Shown here: in pieces, positions 53,315 through 62,470 of the stretch
How the letters are laid out: every line of letters begins with the position of its first letter
Position numbering within the stretch: the first letter of the stretch is position 1
Assembly (NCBI RefSeq): GCF_017353175.1
Contig: NZ_JAFMYW010000002.1
Span: 1,116,001 to 1,180,000, forward strand
Direction of reading: 5' to 3'
DNA: 64,000 bases
Source of the DNA: Fibrella forsythiae
GTDB lineage: Bacteria > Bacteroidota > Bacteroidia > Cytophagales > Spirosomataceae
The notes under the pieces: model-generated
Told to the model about the DNA's origin: nothing
Seen by the model: the letters and a program-made list of their open reading frames with translations, nothing else
The model's database searches: none
Translations under genes and position numbers: made by a program

Positions 53315-55606
53315 TTATTTGACCGCCAGAATCTTGAACTCAGTCCGCCGGTTTTGCTGATGTTCACTTTCTGCGCAATCAACGCCATCCGTACATCCGT
53401 TCACGATTTCACTTTCTCCGTAGCCACGTGCGGTCAGTCGGCTTGGGTTAATCCCACGCGAGGCAATATAATCAACGGCCGCCCGTGCTCTGCTTTCTGA
53501 CAAACGCATATTGTAAGCGTCGCCCGACCGCGCATCGGTATGTGACCGCAGCTCAATCTTCATCGTTGGGTATTCTTTCAAAATAGCCACCACATGATCA
53601 AGCTCGCGTGCCGCATCGGGGCGAATGAAGAACTTGTTCAGGTCGTAGTAGATATTCTTGAGCTGGAATACATCGCCTTCACCGTATAAGCCAAGCGAAT
53701 CAACCTGGGTACGTTGGGTTTTCTTGCCTTTCACAACTTTGCCCTGGGTACGTTTAGTGGCGTATTTATCTTTCTGGGCAGTGATCGTGAATGGTGAGTT
53801 TGGCTTAACATCAAATTCATAGCCTCCATCGGGGCCTGTCACGACCGATTTTTCAGACTTGTCTTTTTCATTACGCAGCGTAACTTTTACACCTTCAGCC
53901 GGTTTCTGGTTGACTTCCGTTTTAATCACACCGCGAACGATCGTGTTTTCGCTTTTCTCCAGATAAATCGATACGTTCATCTGTGGTTTGTTTGACTGAG
54001 TCAGGGTTGAGAACCGAATGCTGTTGGGTGCATAACCTTCTTTCACAGCCTTAAACTCATACTCCGTGTTCACATCGAGGCAGAGATCTGTTTTACCATC
54101 GTTGTTTGTAACTTTCAGATCCTGATTGGAGCCATTTCTAACAATCCGAACATCGGCCGCGCTGAGTGGAGCTCCGCTTTTGGCGTCGAATACCAGAATG
54201 TTCAACTGCTTGCAGGAGCGACGGAATGAATAAATATCGTCATCGCTGATGCCTTTGCGGCGGTTGCTACTGAAATAGCCCGACGTTCGCCCCTTGTCAG
54301 TAATCAGGCCAAAGTCGTCTTTTTCTGAGTTGATCGGGTAGCCAACGTTTTGCACATCGCGAAACGGTACGCCATCCTTCATTTCAGCGTAGAAGACATC
54401 AAGTCCACCTAAACCGGCGTGGCCGTCAGAAGCGAAGTACAAGTTACCGGATCCATCAACGTATGGGAACATTTCGTTGCCTTCTGTATTCAGCTCTTTG
54501 CCCATATTGACAGGTGTACCCCATTCGCCGTTCTTAAATTCAACAACATATATATCGGTACCACCATAGCCGCCTGGCATATCTGATACGAAATAAAGCC
54601 GTTGATCATCGGGCGCAAAGGCTGGGTGGCCAACAGAATATTCGCTGCTGTTAAATGGTAATTCGGTTACGTCGTGCCACTTATTGCCACGGAATACCGC
54701 TGAGTACAGTTTCAGTTTCCGAACCCCGTCGCTGCTCTTCGCCGATTTGCCCTTGCTGCCATTATTGCGGGTGAAAACAATGAAGTTCTGATCCTGTGTG
54801 AAGGTTACGGGGCCTTCGTGGTATTTCGTATTCAGGGTCCGGCTAAACTTCTCAGATTTTGAAATTGGTTTATTCTCCGCTTCGATCTCAACCGATTGAT
54901 CTGCCGCTGGGCCACCACCACCCAAGACGGCCGTTCCGGCTGGCCGTGCAACCGGGTCGAAACCGGGAATGCGGAGTTGATTGGTGTCAGGGAAAGAGTA
55001 GAGGTCGAGAAAAGGCGTCTGGTTCCATGAGAACACGCGTTTGATCGCACCGCCTTCGTCGCGAGATGAGACAAACACTAACCCCTTCTTATAGTACATC
55101 GGGCTGAAATCTGCCTGCCGTGAATTGATCGGTAAGTTCTGAATACGGTACGACGACGAGTCTAGATAAAAGCGACTGAGGTCCATATAAGTAATCGTAC
55201 CAGTGCGACCACGCAGATCATTACTCTGGCGCTGACCATACTGACTATACATTTTCTGCGCTTCACGGCTTTTACCATTCGAAGCGAGCGCCTGAGCATA
55301 ATAAAGGTAAATCTCGCTTTCCAGATCGGGGTAGCTGGCAATCAGTTCGCCATATACCCGTTCTGCATTGCGGGTGTCTTGAAGTTTACGATAGCTGAAG
55401 CCAAGTTTTGTCATGGCTTCCCTGGCTTCTGTAGCGTCGCCTGGTTTGCCGCGCAAAAACTCTTCATACATACGAACAGCCGCCAGATAGCTGTAATTGT
55501 CGTACTGCTTATTAGCGGCCTTAAGACGACCACTTTGCGCATGTAGCGTCAGCGACGATATCAGCAGCCCCGCTATCAGTAGCAGAACCCGTGTTGATCG
55601 GTTCAT
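53315..55606 (-). CDS. PorE-like OmpA-family protein with TPR, PD40 propeller and CarboxypepD_reg
   Basis: This 763-residue periplasmic protein has a signal peptide (about 1-24), an N-terminal TPR-like region (about 28-130) and a WD40/PD40 beta propeller (about 180-450: HPAFAPDDQRLYFVSDMPGG, FASDGHAGLGGLDVF). It then has one or two carboxypeptidase-regulatory-like domains (about 460-640) and a C-terminal OmpA domain (about 650-763) with LRSHTDAR and RTEFKILAVK. This domain order is that of the type IX secretion/gliding protein PorE, which joins the secretion machine to peptidoglycan. PorE is usually a lipoprotein, and this one is not. The T9SS role is inferred from layout. A T9SS cargo and a PorD-like protein are encoded nearby. 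Confidence 0.83.
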   Translation of the reverse strand: MNRSTRVLLLIAGLLISSLTLHAQSGRLKAANKQYDNYSYLAAVRMYEEFLRGKPGDATEAREAMTKLGFSYRKLQDTRNAERVYGELIASYPDLESEIYLYYAQALASNGKSREAQKMYSQYGQRQSNDLRGRTGTITYMDLSRFYLDSSSYRIQNLPINSRQADFSPMYYKKGLVFVSSRDEGGAIKRVFSWNQTPFLDLYSFPDTNQLRIPGFDPVARPAGTAVLGGGGPAADQSVEIEAENKPISKSEKFSRTLNTKYHEGPVTFTQDQNFIVFTRNNGSKGKSAKSSDGVRKLKLYSAVFRGNKWHDVTELPFNSSEYSVGHPAFAPDDQRLYFVSDMPGGYGGTDIYVVEFKNGEWGTPVNMGKELNTEGNEMFPYVDGSGNLYFASDGHAGLGGLDVFYAEMKDGVPFRDVQNVGYPINSEKDDFGLITDKGRTSGYFSSNRRKGISDDDIYSFRRSCKQLNILVFDAKSGAPLSAADVRIVRNGSNQDLKVTNNDGKTDLCLDVNTEYEFKAVKEGYAPNSIRFSTLTQSNKPQMNVSIYLEKSENTIVRGVIKTEVNQKPAEGVKVTLRNEKDKSEKSVVTGPDGGYEFDVKPNSPFTITAQKDKYATKRTQGKVVKGKKTQRTQVDSLGLYGEGDVFQLKNIYYDLNKFFIRPDAARELDHVVAILKEYPTMKIELRSHTDARSGDAYNMRLSESRARAAVDYIASRGINPSRLTARGYGESEIVNGCTDGVDCAESEHQQNRRTEFKILAVK

Positions 55607-55741
55607 GAGGTAATCTGTTTTAACTATGGGTTTCCCCTGAGCATAACATCAAAATAAGTGCCAAACTAAACGCACGTATAGGGTAATAGGGTAAACGGAG
55701 CAAGGTATTGGTTATAACAGACTGATTTTCACTTTTAATAG

Positions 55742-57133
55742 TTAACGAGTGCCCGATTTGTGTTGCCAGCGTAATATAGCTAGCTGGCGGGTCGTGTTGG
55801 TGAGCCGGGCCAGTTGAGAAACGCGGAGGCCGAGGATACACAGGATCTGCCCGGCACACTCGAGCACCCAAACGCGTTCGCGCTGGCGGCGGGAGAGTTT
55901 GCCATCAGCCAGAAAATCGCTGACCAACCGGGAGCCGTTCATGCCAAGCGGTTTGAAGCGGTCGCCTTGCCGCCAGTGGCGCAATTGCCAGGGGAAAGGC
56001 AACGTACCTGCATCCAGAAGAGCAATAGTAGGTTCTGATGGCCATGTTCCATCCCATTCATTCATGCCAACAAGCTCTACAACAAGCTGGCCATCTTTTC
56101 CTAAGTCAATTGGTTTGTCGGGCCAGGTGTTGAGTTGAACCGGTAGGTCAATACCCAACTGATGCGGAAGCAGGGATAACTTCCCCTGTTCGTGAATGAG
56201 CCGGTAATCACTTGCCAGAAATACCTGGCTTTGTTTGGGTACGTTGCTACCGGTAGGGTTAACCGCTTGCCAGCACTGAGTCAGCACGTCAGTAGTGAAG
56301 CCGTATGGACGCAGCCACTCGCCCAGCCGAAAAAGGGGTTCCGGATAGCGGTTTAGCGCGGCAATGTCAATAATGAACCCGTCGTCAGCAGGCTGGGTAC
56401 ATTGCTGAAACGAAGCCGTCAGCTCGTGTTGCAGAATGACTTCCGCAGCTCGTAACTGGCCAATTGTTCGTGGAATTGTTTGAAGTACGCCGGGATTGAT
56501 CTGTTCCAGCACGGGTACCACATGATGCCGAATCTGGTTTCGGCTATACGCATCCGATGCGTTCGACGAGTCTTCGCGCCAAAGGATTGACTGTTGCCGG
56601 GCATAGGCGTCAATTGCCGCGCGGCTGGTAAACCACAACGGACGAACCAACCTTGGCCATGTTGCCGTAAGCTCCGACTGAACAGGCATGCCGCGTAGAC
56701 CGGCAAGCCCAGTACCCCTTGTCAGGTTTAGCAGCATCGTCTCCAGAACGTCGTTCAGGTGATGCGCTGTTGCCACGGCTGCATAGCCATGTTCAGTTTG
56801 CAGCTGACGAAACCACTCGTAGCGCAGTTGACGCGCCGTTACCTGGGTTGACTCGCCCCGTTTTTGCGCTTCAGCAGCGGTATTGAACCGCGTCAGGTGA
56901 AACGGAACCCCATAAGAGAGGGCTATGTTCTCAACAAAGGCTGCGTCATCGTCAGAATCCGTTCCGCGTAAACCGAAATTGACGTGGGCTATCCCGAAGT
57001 CAAACCCCTCTTGTTTTACCAACGCCGCCAGAACCATAGAGTCAACGCCACCACTGACTGCCAGTAGCAGGCGGTCAGTATGGGCAAAAAGCCGATGCTC
57101 GTTAATAAAAGCTAAAAAACCGTCGGGTAGCAC
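55742..57133 (-). CDS. tilS: tRNA(Ile)-lysidine synthase
   Basis: This 463-residue enzyme converts C34 of the CAU-anticodon tRNA-Ile to lysidine so that it reads AUA. The PP-loop SGGVDSMVLAALV (about 27-39) binds ATP. The GLRGTDSDDDAAFVE, TAHHLNDVLETMLLNLTRG and GLRGMPVQSE regions form the core, and the C-terminal TilS domain contains WRQGDRFKPLGMNGSRLVSDFL. The start is GTG at 57131-57133. It diverges from the OstA-like gene with almost no gap between their start regions. Confidence 0.95.
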   Translation of the reverse strand: MLPDGFLAFINEHRLFAHTDRLLLAVSGGVDSMVLAALVKQEGFDFGIAHVNFGLRGTDSDDDAAFVENIALSYGVPFHLTRFNTAAEAQKRGESTQVTARQLRYEWFRQLQTEHGYAAVATAHHLNDVLETMLLNLTRGTGLAGLRGMPVQSELTATWPRLVRPLWFTSRAAIDAYARQQSILWREDSSNASDAYSRNQIRHHVVPVLEQINPGVLQTIPRTIGQLRAAEVILQHELTASFQQCTQPADDGFIIDIAALNRYPEPLFRLGEWLRPYGFTTDVLTQCWQAVNPTGSNVPKQSQVFLASDYRLIHEQGKLSLLPHQLGIDLPVQLNTWPDKPIDLGKDGQLVVELVGMNEWDGTWPSEPTIALLDAGTLPFPWQLRHWRQGDRFKPLGMNGSRLVSDFLADGKLSRRQRERVWVLECAGQILCILGLRVSQLARLTNTTRQLAILRWQHKSGTR

Positions 57134-57143
57134 GCGGGTACGT

Positions 57144-57151
57144 TAGATTTG
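57144..57151 (+). promoter_or_regulatory. -7 element (TAGATTTG) of the OstA-like gene
   Basis: TAGATTTG fits TAnnTTTG exactly, 15 bp upstream of the ATG at 57167, so the leader would be about 8-10 nt. A GGTACGTT word overlaps its upstream side (57137-57144). It lies 11 bp from the divergent tilS start. Confidence 0.5.
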
Positions 57152-57166
57152 CATGTTGAACGCTAC

Positions 57167-59077
57167 ATGAACTTGATTACACAAAAATATAGCCTTTTGC
57201 GGCCTATAGCCGTTTTTTTCTGTAGTCTTTCTGCACTTGTACTGCTGGGTACGTCAGTGAAGGCGCAGGTAGGCCGTCCAGGTACGTCATCTGGCGGGTC
57301 AACTGAGCAGGTAGAGATTCTGGGTGCAGATAGCTTGGAGGTTAGTCAGATACCGGGAAGTGCTACAAGACGGTTGGTTGGCAAGGTGCGTCTTCGGCAT
57401 AAGGGCGCGTTGATGTTCTGCGATCTGGCCATTCAGAATGCAACATCCAATGTAGTGGAAGCCTATGGGAATGTACGTATCCTGCAGGGTGACACCATCA
57501 CGGTGAAAGGTGATACTATGTATTACTATGGGAACACGCGTTCGTCGACGCTCTTGAGCCGGGTCTCGCTTCGGGATACAAAAATGACGCTGACCACGTC
57601 GCGCCTTGATTATGATATGGCCAATGGTATTGCGCACTACCCAAACAAAGGCCGGATTGTGGATAAAGATAATGTGTTGACCAGCGAAGAGGGCTATTAT
57701 GATACCCGTTTCAAGCAGTTTACGTTTATCCGAAACGTTCGGCTGGTCAACCCGAAAACCACACTCACCGCCGATTCGCTGCTGTATAACAGTGCTACAA
57801 AACTGGCGACGTTTCAGGGGGCTACTAAAATTGTGAACAAAGACGGCACGCTGGTAGCTCGTGAGGGAACGTATAATACGGTAACGAGAATCTCGAATTT
57901 CAGAAAACGGGCCACAGCCTACACAGAAAAATATACGCTCACTGGCGACACGCTTGATTTTGATAACCAAACTGAATTAGGTATTGCCAAGGGCAACGTT
58001 GTGCTGATTGGAAAAGAAAACAATACTATTATCACTGGCGATCAGGGTCGATACAACGGTAAGGCGGGGGTGTCTCGTGTAACGGGTAATGCCGTCGTAC
58101 GGTCGCTTGTGAGTAAGGATACATTATATATGCGGGCCGACACCCTTTTTTCGTACGACACACCCAGCGGAAGTACCGAAAAAAGACCCCGAAAACTGGT
58201 AGGGCAGAAAAATGTACTGGTCTATAAATCGGATCTGCAGAGCCGCTGCGATTCGCTGGTTTATGCGGTTTCCGACTCTACTATTTTCTTTTATAAAAAA
58301 CCAATCGTTTGGAGTCAGGCCTACCAGATGGAAGCCGATACGCTGACGGCAAAATTGAAAAATAACCGGATCAACACGATGCTGTTGCGGGGGCGGTCGT
58401 TTGTTATTTCGCAGGATTCGCTCCAGTATTTCAACCAGATAAAAGGCCGGTCTATTACCGCTTCATTCAAAAATGTGCTGGACACTATTCGGCCAAAACC
58501 GCTCGTAACGGCGCGGGCACGCACAAAAACGGCTCGGACGGCAACCGCGAAAACCACCACGCCCCCCCGTTCTACAACAGCGGCAGCGGGCCCGTTTACG
58601 GTAGAAGACAAAACAGAATTGAACAGAGTTGTTGTTGAGGGCAACGGTCAGAGCATTTATTACGTAGTAGATGAGAAGAACGTTTTCACGGGAATGAATC
58701 GGGTTGATTGCAGTAAAATGACGATCGATTTTTTAAAAGGCAGAGTAGGTAATATTCGCTTTTATGGAAGTCCGGACGGTGCCTTAACACCTCCTAAATT
58801 ATTAACGGAGGAAAAGAAAAAACTAGATGGTTTTCGTTGGCGGGTTGGTGAAAAACCAACGAAAGAGCAAGTGTTGGGTAAAGCCGGTGGAAGCATAGTA
58901 AAACCGGTTAGTTCGCCAGCCAGCCCGATTCCGGCTGTCACTATTCCTGCTTCGGCAACGGCGGCGGTAAAGCAACAACTTTTGTCAACGGGGCTTACAT
59001 CACCATTGGATAAAAGCGGCATTAAATTTGACGCTAATTTTAAACCATTGACCAACAAACCGGGTCAGAAGAAGTAA
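57167..59077 (+). CDS. OstA-like protein (LptA/LptD-N-type LPS transport)
   Basis: This 636-residue exported protein has a signal peptide (about 1-33, ending SVKAQ). Its repeated units of about 40-50 residues, such as VEAYGNVRILQGDTITVKGD, TADSLLYNSATKLATFQGAT and GIAKGNVVLIGKENNTIITG, are the OstA/LptA beta-jellyroll pattern of periplasmic LPS-transport bridges. The C-terminal 130 residues are low complexity (Ala/Thr/Pro/Lys-rich) and ANPs not conserved. It is the first gene of a + strand block with a T9SS cargo, BamD, RpoZ, CoaBC and PorD, consistent with envelope assembly. The ATG at 57167 begins the signal peptide. Confidence 0.87.
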   Translation: MNLITQKYSLLRPIAVFFCSLSALVLLGTSVKAQVGRPGTSSGGSTEQVEILGADSLEVSQIPGSATRRLVGKVRLRHKGALMFCDLAIQNATSNVVEAYGNVRILQGDTITVKGDTMYYYGNTRSSTLLSRVSLRDTKMTLTTSRLDYDMANGIAHYPNKGRIVDKDNVLTSEEGYYDTRFKQFTFIRNVRLVNPKTTLTADSLLYNSATKLATFQGATKIVNKDGTLVAREGTYNTVTRISNFRKRATAYTEKYTLTGDTLDFDNQTELGIAKGNVVLIGKENNTIITGDQGRYNGKAGVSRVTGNAVVRSLVSKDTLYMRADTLFSYDTPSGSTEKRPRKLVGQKNVLVYKSDLQSRCDSLVYAVSDSTIFFYKKPIVWSQAYQMEADTLTAKLKNNRINTMLLRGRSFVISQDSLQYFNQIKGRSITASFKNVLDTIRPKPLVTARARTKTARTATAKTTTPPRSTTAAAGPFTVEDKTELNRVVVEGNGQSIYYVVDEKNVFTGMNRVDCSKMTIDFLKGRVGNIRFYGSPDGALTPPKLLTEEKKKLDGFRWRVGEKPTKEQVLGKAGGSIVKPVSSPASPIPAVTIPASATAAVKQQLLSTGLTSPLDKSGIKFDANFKPLTNKPGQKK

Positions 59078-59179
59078 ATCGCAGTGGAATTAACAATTTT
59101 TTACTTTTTATCACGTTGACATTATCTTTCAAACCACTTACGTTTGTGTTAGGCCGTGTCAAGGCATTGATTTTCAGGA

Positions 59180-59824
59180 ATGGGAGACTATTTACGTTTA
59201 TATGGGTGTTTAATCGGCCTTCTGTTGGCCACTTCGGTTCAGGCGCAGGTGCCCGGGCGGAGTCGGCTTGAGCTTGGTCGAAAAAGCACACCAACTACAT
59301 CGGCCGTAACCACCGGGAAAACCCAGCGTGTTTTACTGCCTCTTCCACGGCCTATGTCGCCTATGGATCATTTGTTTTCGCAAGGGAAAAATTTGGCCAT
59401 GCGCGATTACTATCGCTCATTGCTAATTGCCGCCCCCACATCCAGCACTAAAGCCACGGTAAGCCGTACCGGTGGAATGGCCGAGGGTACTGTTTCGGGT
59501 GCCATTACCGAACGGTCATCAGAAGAAGCCGTACGGATTGATGAACGGATGTATAGCAGCGACCGGTTAACGGTGTCGAACATCTATCCTAATCCGGCTC
59601 ATGACGTTGCCGAGATCGATTACGTGATGAACAGTAACGTTGGTAGTGCGTCAATTACATTATTGGGTATTCTGGGTGCTCCTATCGCCGAATACACACT
59701 TGATCGGAACGACCGTAAGGTACGCCTGCAAACCCGCGACCTGCCAACCGGCTACTATTTTTATCAGCTTTCAGTTGAGGGCGTTAAAGTGGCTACCAAG
59801 AAACTGCTCGTAAAGCATCAGTAA
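59180..59824 (+). CDS. T9SS type A sorting-domain-containing protein
   Basis: This 214-residue exported protein has a signal peptide (about 1-22, ending VQAQ) and a type IX secretion C-terminal sorting domain at about 135-214, with SNIYPNPAHDVAEIDYVM and the ending LPTGYYFYQLSVEGVKVATKK...LLVKH. The short N-terminal part (about 25-130) is Ser/Thr/Arg-rich and matches no domain I know, so the mature surface role is unclear. It would cross the outer membrane by T9SS and be attached or released. A terminator follows. Confidence 0.87.
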   Translation: MGDYLRLYGCLIGLLLATSVQAQVPGRSRLELGRKSTPTTSAVTTGKTQRVLLPLPRPMSPMDHLFSQGKNLAMRDYYRSLLIAAPTSSTKATVSRTGGMAEGTVSGAITERSSEEAVRIDERMYSSDRLTVSNIYPNPAHDVAEIDYVMNSNVGSASITLLGILGAPIAEYTLDRNDRKVRLQTRDLPTGYYFYQLSVEGVKVATKKLLVKHQ

Positions 59825-59875
59825 CAAGTCTTTACCTGTTGATTGTCTTAAGATTTGTTAAGTGACGCACCAGAT

Positions 59876-59912
59876 TGGCTACACCCCCGTTTAAAGGGTG
59901 TAGCCATTATTT
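59876..59912 (+). terminator. Terminator between the T9SS cargo and bamD
   Basis: TGGCTACACCC (59876-59886) pairs perfectly with GGGTGTAGCCA (59896-59906), followed by TTATTTTTG. It sits 50 bp after the stop of the cargo gene and directly before the bamD -7 element. Confidence 0.75.
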
Positions 59913-59915
59913 TTG

Positions 59916-59923
59916 TATATTTG
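59916..59923 (+). promoter_or_regulatory. -7 element (TATATTTG) of bamD, leaderless configuration
   Basis: TATATTTG fits TAnnTTTG exactly and ends 7 bp before the ATG of bamD (59931). The predicted start of transcription is at or next to the start codon. The preceding terminator takes the place of a -33 element. Confidence 0.5.
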
Positions 59924-59930
59924 CGACCTT

Positions 59931-60830
59931 ATGCGAAACCGTAGTTTGTTTGCCCTAGTTGTGGGACTGGTAGTGTTGGGCCTTTCAGCGTGTACTGACT
60001 TTGCTAAAGTGCAGAAAAATGGTACTGATGCTGAGAAATACCAGGCTGCCCTGAAATACTACAACAAGAAAGACTGGTATCGGGCCGGGGTACTGTTCGA
60101 AGAGATTATTCCTAAGTTGAAGGGTAGCTCTGAGCAGGAGATCTCGCAGTTTAATTACGCCTATACGCAGTATAATCAAGGCCTTTATGAGCCTGCTGCT
60201 CAGCTATTTAAGCGGTTTTACGAAACGTTTGCCCGTAGTGAATCGGCCCCCGAAGCCATGTACCTCTATGCTCTGTCGTTGTACAAAGCTACCCCCGGTT
60301 ATAACCTGGACCAGTCGAATACCATCTCGGCGATGTCTGCGTTACAGGATTTCGTGAACACGAACCCTGATAGTGAACACGTAAAGGATTGTACCGACTT
60401 GATTCTGGACCTGCGCAAGAAACTGGAACGGAAAGCATACGAACGGGCCAAACAGTATTACAAGGTAAGTGGCTTCAGTATTGCCAACTATAAATCATCG
60501 GTGGTATCGATCAATAATTTTCAGCGTGAATTCCCTGACTCAGAATTCAACGAAGAATTAGCCTACCTGAAAGTTGATGCCGAGTATAACCTGGCGAAGA
60601 ACTCACTCGATACAAAGCAGAAGGAACGTTTTCAGGATGCAGTAGCGTTTTACAAGTCGTTTCAGGAAAAGTACCCCAACAGTAAGTATTTAAAGCAGGC
60701 CGAAAAAATGTTTGATAGCAGCACGAAAGAGCTGGATCGCATTGCCAAGGAAGAGAAAGCCCGCGAAGACCTTAAAAAGCAACAACAGCCGAACCCTAAC
60801 GCGCCTGCGAAAGTGACCTCGGTAAACTGA
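59931..60830 (+). CDS. bamD: Outer-membrane protein assembly factor BamD
   Basis: This 299-residue lipoprotein of the BAM complex helps insert beta-barrel proteins. The signal peptide ends in the lipobox LSAC (Cys near residue 21). TPR repeats follow: YQAALKYYNKKDWYRAGVLF, YAYTQYNQGLYEPAAQLFKR, YKSSVVSINNFQREFPDSEF and AVAFYKSFQEKYPNSKYLK. The C-terminus is Lys/Glu-rich. The ATG at 59931 is preferred over an upstream TTG because it directly starts the signal peptide. rpoZ begins 7 bp downstream, so the two are co-transcribed. Confidence 0.92.
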   Translation: MRNRSLFALVVGLVVLGLSACTDFAKVQKNGTDAEKYQAALKYYNKKDWYRAGVLFEEIIPKLKGSSEQEISQFNYAYTQYNQGLYEPAAQLFKRFYETFARSESAPEAMYLYALSLYKATPGYNLDQSNTISAMSALQDFVNTNPDSEHVKDCTDLILDLRKKLERKAYERAKQYYKVSGFSIANYKSSVVSINNFQREFPDSEFNEELAYLKVDAEYNLAKNSLDTKQKERFQDAVAFYKSFQEKYPNSKYLKQAEKMFDSSTKELDRIAKEEKAREDLKKQQQPNPNAPAKVTSVN

Positions 60831-60837
60831 TAAAATT

Positions 60838-61152
60838 ATGGCATCAAATCCTTCGATTATCACGCGCGATACCGACAAGATCGCGGCAATGACAGGCAAT
60901 CTGTACGAATCAGTATCGATCATCTCGAAACGCGCTCGTCAGATCTCGACCAAGAACAAAGAAGAACTGAGCAACAAACTGTCGGAGTTCGTTTCTGCTG
61001 TTGATAACCTTGAAGAAGTGTTCGAAAACCGCGAACAGATCGAAATCTCAAAATTCTACGAACGGATGCCCAAGCCCACTACGCTGGCAACAGATGAGTT
61101 TCTGGCTGGCAAAGTGTATTTCCGGTACCCGGAAGAAGGCGAGGAGAAATAA
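60838..61152 (+). CDS. rpoZ: RNA polymerase omega subunit (RpoZ/Rpb6-like)
   Basis: This 104-residue protein is the Bacteroidota-type omega subunit, which promotes polymerase assembly. The key segment ITRDTDKIAAMTGNLYESVSIISKRARQI (about 8-36) corresponds to the conserved omega/Rpb6 helices. The C-terminal part differs from the enterobacterial omega, as expected. The bamD-rpoZ-coaBC order is common in the phylum. It may end in an attenuator-like nested hairpin. Confidence 0.9.
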   Translation: MASNPSIITRDTDKIAAMTGNLYESVSIISKRARQISTKNKEELSNKLSEFVSAVDNLEEVFENREQIEISKFYERMPKPTTLATDEFLAGKVYFRYPEEGEEK

Positions 61153-61171
61153 GTCAACGCATTACTACACG

Positions 61172-61245
61172 ATCCCACGTGAAGCCACCGAGGCACGGAG
61201 TTTGTACGAACTCTGTACATCGTTGCGCTTTACGTGGGATTTTTG
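61172..61245 (+). terminator. Nested hairpin between rpoZ and coaBC
   Basis: ATCCCACGTGAAGC (61172-61185) pairs with GCTTTACGTGGGAT (61227-61240, one G-T), followed by TTTTT (61241-61245 partly). Inside lies a second stem CGGAGTT/AACTCTG (61196-61215). It ends 7 bp before the coaBC ATG, so it may end or attenuate the upstream message. Confidence 0.6.
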
Positions 61246-61251
61246 CTGCTT

Positions 61252-62454
61252 ATGGAACCCCTGCAAGGTAAACGAATCATACTGGGCGTATCGGGTAGTA
61301 TTGCCGCCTACAAGTCGGCGTTGCTGGTGCGGCTGCTGGTGAAGGCTGGCGCTGAAGTACAGGTAATCATGACCGAAGCAGCCAAGGCGTTTATAACGCC
61401 GTTGACACTGGCCACGTTATCAAAACGACCTGCGTTGTCAACCTTCGTGGCTGATGACAACGGCGTGTGGAACAACCACGTCGAGTTAGGCTTATGGGCC
61501 GATGCGCTGGTTATTGCACCGGCCTCTGCCCGAACGCTGGCCCGATGTGCCACGGCACTTTGCGATGACCTGTTATCCGCAACGTACCTGTCGGCTAAAT
61601 GTCCGGTGTTTGTGGCTCCGGCAATGGATCTGGATATGTACCGGCATCCGGCGTTGGTGGAGAACCTGGATCGGCTTCGTCGGTTTGGCAATCATATCAT
61701 CCAGGCTGAACATGGCGAACTGGCCAGCGGCCTGGTAGGTGAGGGGCGGCTGGCCGAACCCGAAACGATCGTACAAACGCTGGAACGCCACTTTAGCCTG
61801 CAGGATGTGCTGGTGGGTAAATCAGTACTGATAACGGCTGGTCCAACGCAGGAAGCTATTGATCCGGTGCGGTATATCAGTAACCACTCGACCGGGAAAA
61901 TGGGGTTTGCCCTGGCTCGCGTGTTCGCTTTAGCAGGGGCAGATGTTACACTGGTGTGTGGACCAACGTACCTGATAACGCCCGAACCAACCATCAGGCG
62001 GGTGAATGTGCGGTCGGCACAGGAGATGTATGAGGCCACTGCCGCAGCGTTTCCCAAGGCACACATAACAATTCTGAATGCCGCCGTGGCAGACTATACG
62101 CCTGCTCACCCGGCAACCGAAAAAATTAAAAAGAAAGAGGCCGAGTTTGCAATTGAACTGACCAAAACCGTAGATATTGCCGCCACGCTGGGTACGTTGA
62201 AACGCCCCGATCAGTTGATGATGGGCTTTGCGCTGGAGACAAACAACGAGCATGAACATGCGCTTGGAAAGCTCCATCGGAAAAATCTGGACTGGATCGT
62301 GTTGAACTCATTACGTGATGCTGGCGCTGGTTTTGGGCACGACACCAACAAAATTACCGTTATGGATAGGCAGGAAACGGTTGCGGAGTTTGGTCTGAAA
62401 ACCAAAGATGAAGTTGCCGCCGATCTGCTATCCATCATCGTACAAAAACTATAA
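61252..62454 (+). CDS. coaBC: Bifunctional phosphopantothenoylcysteine decarboxylase/synthase CoaBC
   Basis: This 400-residue enzyme makes 4'-phosphopantetheine for coenzyme A. The N-terminal flavoprotein CoaC half has GVSGSIAAYKSALLVRLL, TLATLSKRP, the active-site His in NNHVELG, and PAMDLDMYRHPAL, where Asp replaces the Asn of the classical P-x-M-N-x-x-M-W motif, as in other Bacteroidota. The CoaB half (about 190-400) has LITAGPTQEAIDPVRYISNHSTGKMG. The ATG at 61252 is used, just after a nested hairpin. Confidence 0.94.
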   Translation: MEPLQGKRIILGVSGSIAAYKSALLVRLLVKAGAEVQVIMTEAAKAFITPLTLATLSKRPALSTFVADDNGVWNNHVELGLWADALVIAPASARTLARCATALCDDLLSATYLSAKCPVFVAPAMDLDMYRHPALVENLDRLRRFGNHIIQAEHGELASGLVGEGRLAEPETIVQTLERHFSLQDVLVGKSVLITAGPTQEAIDPVRYISNHSTGKMGFALARVFALAGADVTLVCGPTYLITPEPTIRRVNVRSAQEMYEATAAAFPKAHITILNAAVADYTPAHPATEKIKKKEAEFAIELTKTVDIAATLGTLKRPDQLMMGFALETNNEHEHALGKLHRKNLDWIVLNSLRDAGAGFGHDTNKITVMDRQETVAEFGLKTKDEVAADLLSIIVQKL

Positions 62455-62470
62455 GTAAACGCGCCTGACA

